Positions 55,535 to 64,000 of a stretch of 64,000 nt of DNA are shown piece by piece (position 1 is the first letter of the stretch; the number at the start of each line of letters is the position of its first letter). Location of the stretch: the NCBI GenBank assembly GCA_032871835.1, contig CM065301.1, positions 14,463,291 to 14,527,290 on the forward strand. Direction: 5' to 3'. Below the pieces are notes generated by a model. It did not search any database, was not told the origin of the DNA, and saw only the letters and a list, made by a program, of their open reading frames with translations. The translations under genes and the position numbers were made by a program. This DNA comes from Dipteronia dyeriana (taxonomy: Eukaryota > Streptophyta > Magnoliopsida > Sapindales > Sapindaceae).

Positions 55535-56208
55535 AACAGCTTTAGGGAGAACTGCTTTTCGATTTTCTTCATTACTAACATTCGAAAAACTTTCCTCTAA
55601 AGAGCAAAGAGGTTTTTTTTCCTAGAATCCTCCCGCTGATTTCATCAAAATCTGAATTGAGTCCAACAAGAAATTCAAAAACTCTATCCTCCTCCAAGAT
55701 CTTAGCAAGTCGTTTAACAACTTCAGCGTCCTTGATCTCAAAGCATTGGTGAAGGTGTAGCTTCTGCCATAACACCATAAGAGTATTAAAATACTCTCAC
55801 AGAGGAGTCTCCTTGCTTGGTGTTGTGAATTTTCCTTTTCACTTCAAACTTTTGTGGAGCCCTTTTTTTTTTTTTAGTAACTCCGAGTCACTGTCCCATA
55901 TTTCTTTTGATGTTGAAAGGAAGAGAAATGGTTTACTTATTCCTGGAGTCATGGAATTAATTAACCACGTCATGATTGGGGGATTTTCAGCTTCCCGGGA
56001 ATCATAAGAAGATTCGTTTCTTCGGTTCTTTAATAGTTCCCCGAAGGTACCCCATTTTCCCTCTTCTTTTGAAGGAGATTTGTGCCGATTGGGACCACTC
56101 AAGGAAATATTTTCCATCGAGTTTCTCATGGGTAATCTGGAGAATGGAGTTATCGAAGTGGATGACAGGTTTTGTCACCACACTGGCTGGAACAAAGGTT
56201 TCTACCAT
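55535..56208 (-). pseudogene. Gag N-terminal part of the older copia element
   Basis: From MVETFVPASVVTKPV at 56208: LDGKYFLEWSQSAQISFKRR (the LDGxNYxxW block), then in another frame MTWLINSMTPGISKPFLFLS and STSKEIWDS, and at 55778-55575 FEFLVGLNSDFDEISGRILG. Frameshifts near 56030 and 55840 and a deletion around 55800. Continues after the young element at 47223. Confidence 0.82.
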
Positions 56209-56325
56209 TAGAACAAATAACTAGACAGATAAAGAATAGCCACAATGAGGCACAAAGGCTGGGCTAACAGGAGGCACGAAAAAAAGCAGGGAACAGAATG
56301 ATTCAAATTTCTGGCTTTGATACCG

Positions 56326-56573
56326 TAAAAGTAGAATTAGAGAAGAAGGGATGAGGAATGTTTATGTATTATTTTTCTATATATGAGAGAATATGATGCA
56401 ACCTATATTTATACACAGCTATATACTAGGAAAGGATAAAAACGCTAGCTATACAAAGCACTAGTACCTATACAAACATTAAATTAATTCTTAGGAATAC
56501 ACATCAATACAGTTGAAATCCTAATTAATAATATACTTGTAATCCAAATTAATGAATAAACCTGCTGGTTCCA
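56326..56573 (-). repeat. Probable 5' LTR of the older copia element
   Basis: Bounded inside by a GGTATCAAAGCC primer site (complement at 56313-56324). On the minus strand it would start TGGAACCAGCAGG and end TCTACTTTTA; a GTATAAATATA box lies near 56404. No partner LTR is left, so the outer border is an estimate. Confidence 0.5.
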
Positions 56574-56579
56574 ATAGTT

Positions 56580-56810
56580 GGATGTAGAAAGAAGATGGAA
56601 TACGATTCACTTTCAAGATGTCTTGGTGAAATGGTAGACACGCGAGACTCAAAATCTCGTGATAAAGAGCGTGGATGTTCAAGTCCTCTTTGAGGCATAA
56701 TATTGAGAATGCTCATTGAATGAGCAATTCAATAAGATATCTCATATCGAATCAGTATTGGATCATGCAATTGAAAATCAGAACCACATTTATTTTTCTG
56801 AGTGGGTTTA
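56580..56810 (+). other. Plastid-derived DNA (NUPT) around trnL-CAA
   Basis: The trnL-CAA copy and the following AATGAGCAATTCAATA / GATCATGCAATTGAAAATCA sequence look like the plastid intergenic region next to that gene. Borders are estimates. Confidence 0.55.
56620..56697 (+). tRNA. trnL-CAA: Plastid-type tRNA-Leu(CAA) copy, probably a pseudogene
   Basis: The central part GGTAGACACGCGAGACTCAA and the anticodon loop (CTCAAAA) are those of plastid trnL-CAA, with the long variable arm of a leucine tRNA. Compared with the known plastid gene it lacks three bases in the GGTGGTGAAATGG part of the D arm and has changes at GTCTTGG (start), GTGATAAAG, GGATGTTCAAGTCC and TTTGAGGCA, which weaken the acceptor and T arms. 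A nuclear copy of a plastid gene, so no transcription is expected. Confidence 0.85.
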
Positions 56811-57087
56811 CTTTCATTTTTTAAAATTCTTTTTAAAATTAATAAATTATAAATAAAATTAATAAAATAAAAGTTTTCATTTCATTTCATTTTGATTTTA
56901 AGGGCAAAATAGTAATTCAGTATTTTTTGTAACCGTTGATCGTTAAAAATCAAGCCAGAGGGACTAAATTTAGTGGATTTTGAAAATATATGGCTCAATC
57001 CTCCGAAAATATATAAGTGAGTCAAAAATAAATATATATATATTAAAACATAGGGACTCAATGAATATTATCCTAACATTAAATGAT
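56811..57087. other. AT-rich intergenic DNA
   Basis: Nothing recognised. Confidence 0.4.
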
Positions 57088-57990
57088 ATCCTTATGACCA
57101 TTTTGTCTTGAAGTGATAGTGTTCACATTTTTAGTGTGTCCTTTCTATGGTTATGATAATCAAGTGTACGAAATATGTCTAAGGTAACAGTTGTTTTTTT
57201 AGATGAAAAGACTAAGATCGAATGCAAAGATTTAATAATTTTTTATCTTGTTTATGTATTTACCTGCTAGCCAGTTGTATTTATAGATACAATTGTAAAT
57301 ATATGTAATGTGATAAAGTAAAACATAATTTTGTTGTGGGAAAATGTATGCTTTATACCGATAAAAATTAGAAAATTAAATCTAGAACAAAACGAATGAA
57401 CAACATTATATCTCTTATAAATAGTGAATTTATAATTGAGATTTAAAAGCTCCTTAGTTTTATACTGACTCTTCATAGGTTACGATGTATAATTATCTGT
57501 ATGAATACTTTTATATGATTTTATGATTTTATCATAATTGTCTTCTCTCTTAAGAAATCGTGTTGAACCCGCTTATGCTAGTGAGAGATATCGGAAAATA
57601 TTTGGTACACCCAAGTGGGTATAAGGCCATGTGTATGGATATCCAACATTAACTCAACCCTACCCACATAGATAACTGCAAGCTATATGTAGAAATAACT
57701 GTAAGAGCAATTTACACATATAAAAACACACGCAGGTTAACTAAGAGAGGGTAGCTGTTACATGTGAAAGTGTAATTTGCTGGTTATGTGGTTTGCATGA
57801 ATAGTATGTGTACTGATATATAAACATAGAGAGAAAAAAGAAAGATAGTAAGAATAGAGAGATCATATACCGTGATTTGAGTTAGAGTTTCAAATTTATT
57901 GGTGACTCTTTTCTAACCTGTAGAACAATTTATAGACGATCTAAAACCGAAGAACTATGAATAATTTTGGATTGTTTTCGTCTACATTGT
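57088..57990 (+). mobile_element. 3' tail and LTR of a relative of the young copia element
   Basis: ATGATATCCTTATGACCATT onward matches the reverse complement of 48090-47600, and from about 57600 (GGTACACCCAAGTGGGTA; GTGATTTGAGTTAGAGTTTC at 57872) it matches the LTR. Many substitutions show an older insertion. The internal part upstream is absent. Confidence 0.75.
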
Positions 57991-59190
57991 TTTATGTTGA
58001 TTTTATAATAGTAAATATATTTTGTTTGGTCTAAAATTATTACCATAAATATATAACTATTAATTTTTGTCTAACAATTTTTTATCTTTTAATTATATAT
58101 GTACATGATTTTATGACAAACTAGATGGTGATACTATTTTCCCTCAAATGACAATTGGGTTTGATGATTTGTTATATCTGTATTTGGATGATCAAAGACT
58201 TGAGCGATCAATGGAGTTAAACATTTTGAACATACCAATATCCACGATTGCTTCAATATTTAGTATTGATGGTCTTATTATTGAGGAATACCAAACTTCA
58301 CTTTAGTCCGAATGTAGTGGAAGCTACAGTTTACACTCGAGATTTGCTAAATGGAGGTGTGTTTTTAGTTTTTACTACCTTACAGTAATTATATTGCTGA
58401 TTTAATTTGTAATATTTATATTTGTATTTAACTATTTATCGATTATTGTTGAGAGTTTAATTTTAAAATTTGAGGAAATTACTAGAGACATATTTGATAT
58501 GGACAACAAGAATGCGGTGCTCAAATATTTGAAAGTATAAATCGAGAAATCGGTTCTTATCAAGAATTTGATTTTTAATGGGAAGTTCTATCAACTGTTT
58601 GGTAGTCATTTAATATATATTTTATTTTATTTTATTTCAATTATAATATCTAATTTTAGTATTGATTTAACTTTCAGTTTGTAATTACCGATGATTTATA
58701 AAATATAAAGTTTGAATACCTTAACAATTGAAATATCTATTTTTTTTTTCTTAAATTAAATTGTCTGTGGATTGTATGAACTTTAGATTTAATTATTTGT
58801 AGATTATATAAACTTTATAAACAGTATAATATGTTTGTTTTTTAGAATGGTATGTTTAAATTATACTAGAGTATAATTTTGATATAGAAAACAATCGTGA
58901 TATAAAACCGGTTAATCAAGTCAAGACCCAACTCATTGGACCGGATCTATTTTTTATACAGTTCATATCAAGTTACATATTTATTAGATTTAAAAAATTC
59001 AACCCATTTATTAAACGGGCTAACCCGACAAGCAAATAAGAATTCCCGGGTCTTTACTGCAGCGTCCAATAGATTGATTGAAAAAAACAAAATAAAAATA
59101 AAATAACAAATTGCGCAGTTATCTGATGGCGAATTCGTTTTATTCGATTTATCTTCAGACATTACCATTTTTTTATTTTAGGGTTTCATA
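57991..59190. other. AT-rich intergenic DNA upstream of the RuvB-like gene
   Basis: No convincing gene. A stretch near 58110-58360 reads in one frame with few stops (PQMTIGFDDLLYLYLDDQRL) and is bordered by a GTGTG donor-like site, so it may be a decayed exon, but I recognise no family. Confidence 0.35.
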
Positions 59191-59719
59191 CTTTCACCAC
59201 TGATCACCATTTTTTTTATTTGTTATTTCATCACCAATTACTTCTTCTCCACCCACAAAGGCAAAAAATAAAAACAAGGGGCAAACTCAGTACTCATCTC
59301 TTTCTCTCTTAGGTCTCAGTTTCTCACACTCTTAAGTCTTCACTAAAACTGTCTTGTCTTTTTCGTTTTAGTTTTGCGCCACTGTTCACCGCCACATCGA
59401 TCATCCCCTCCAACGGTGCTGCGGTTGTAGCTGCCCTCTCTCTCTCGCCGCCACAGCTCACATCTGCACTGCACGGTGTCAGGTAATTAAAGTTTTTTTT
59501 TTTCTTTTTTGAATCGAATGTCAGTGGCATGGTTAGCCTTGTAGAATGTAGATTACGAATCTCTTTTCGCTCTATACACATGGGGCCTAATTTTTACATT
59601 TTCACCCCGGGCCTCAAATAAGTCAGGACCGGCTCTGCAGGTAGCACAGGAAGGAAGTAGGGTGAGGCAAGAAGCAGCTACAAGTTTATACATTTGAAGC
59701 ACAAGTGCAGAGTTCGAAG
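59191..59719 (+). promoter_or_regulatory. Promoter and 5' UTR region of the RuvB-like 1 gene
   Basis: Upstream of the ATG. A CCAAT sequence (59066) lies further out, CT-rich sequence (TCTTTCTCTCTTAGG near 59298-59313) fits a 5' UTR start. A possible 5' UTR intron runs from GTCAG|GTAATT (59483) to CTCTGCAG|GTAGC (59640). The right half overlaps a hAT-like end. Confidence 0.35.
59581..59637 (-). mobile_element. Terminal piece of a hAT-like element in the 5' UTR region
   Basis: On the minus strand it begins CAGAGCCGGTCCTGACTTAT, a CAGAGCCGG start typical of hAT ends, followed by GAGGCCCGGGGTGAAAATG and TTAGGCCCC. Only one end is visible; no transposase, no clear 8-bp duplication. Confidence 0.45.

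Positions 59720-64000
<4,281 letters not shown>

Overview
The window is nuclear DNA of a flowering plant, most likely a eudicot. It holds two spliced plant genes with GT-AG introns, Ty3/gypsy (Tat-type) and Ty1/copia retrotransposons, MITEs, long TA microsatellites, a fossil plant pararetrovirus and a scrap of plastid DNA. All work was by eye, so similarity statements rest on motifs and on comparing repeated copies inside the window.

Layout. 1-7678: a minus-strand Tat-type gypsy element whose 3' part lies off the left edge. 7679-10330: very AT-rich decayed coding DNA of unknown origin, split by a 921-bp MITE with Harbinger-like ends. 10697-14858: a nine-exon minus-strand gene for a 312-residue, probably chloroplast membrane protein of the CGL160/AtpI-like type, with a foldback MITE in one intron. 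15107-36407: a second, plus-strand Tat element. Its 5' LTR starts about 250 bp upstream of that gene's ATG, and it carries inside it a 10.2-kb copia block (pol remnant - LTR - internal - LTR, 22079-32278) and an antisense, apparently spliced extra ORF (32279-35030). 36408-41776: TA repeats, a MITE-like fragment and an endogenous caulimovirid-like element that stays in one reading frame for about 3.8 kb but has lost its reverse-transcriptase core. 41777-46000: MITE remnants, a PIF/Harbinger transposase pseudogene fused to a piece of copia LTR, and a 361-bp foreign insert in that LTR. 46003-56573: a decayed minus-strand copia element interrupted by a younger, nearly complete copia element (47224-55534, perfect 5-bp target duplication AACAG) that carries an extra ORF between its 5' LTR and gag. 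56580-56810: plastid-derived DNA with a trnL-CAA copy. 57088-57990: the tail and LTR of another copia relative. 59720-64000: the first eight exons of a RuvB-like 1 (RIN1/TIP49a/Pontin) AAA+ ATPase gene that runs off the right edge.

The two host genes are unrelated in function: a presumed thylakoid membrane protein and a chromatin-remodelling/snoRNP ATPase. The rest is layered mobile DNA. The observations most worth checking are the spliced antisense ORF of the Tat element, the extra leader ORF of the young copia element, the AT-rich unknown with compact minus-strand frames, the pararetroviral fossil lacking its RT core, and the insert with 8-bp flanking repeats at 45575-45935. I found no convincing new functional system.
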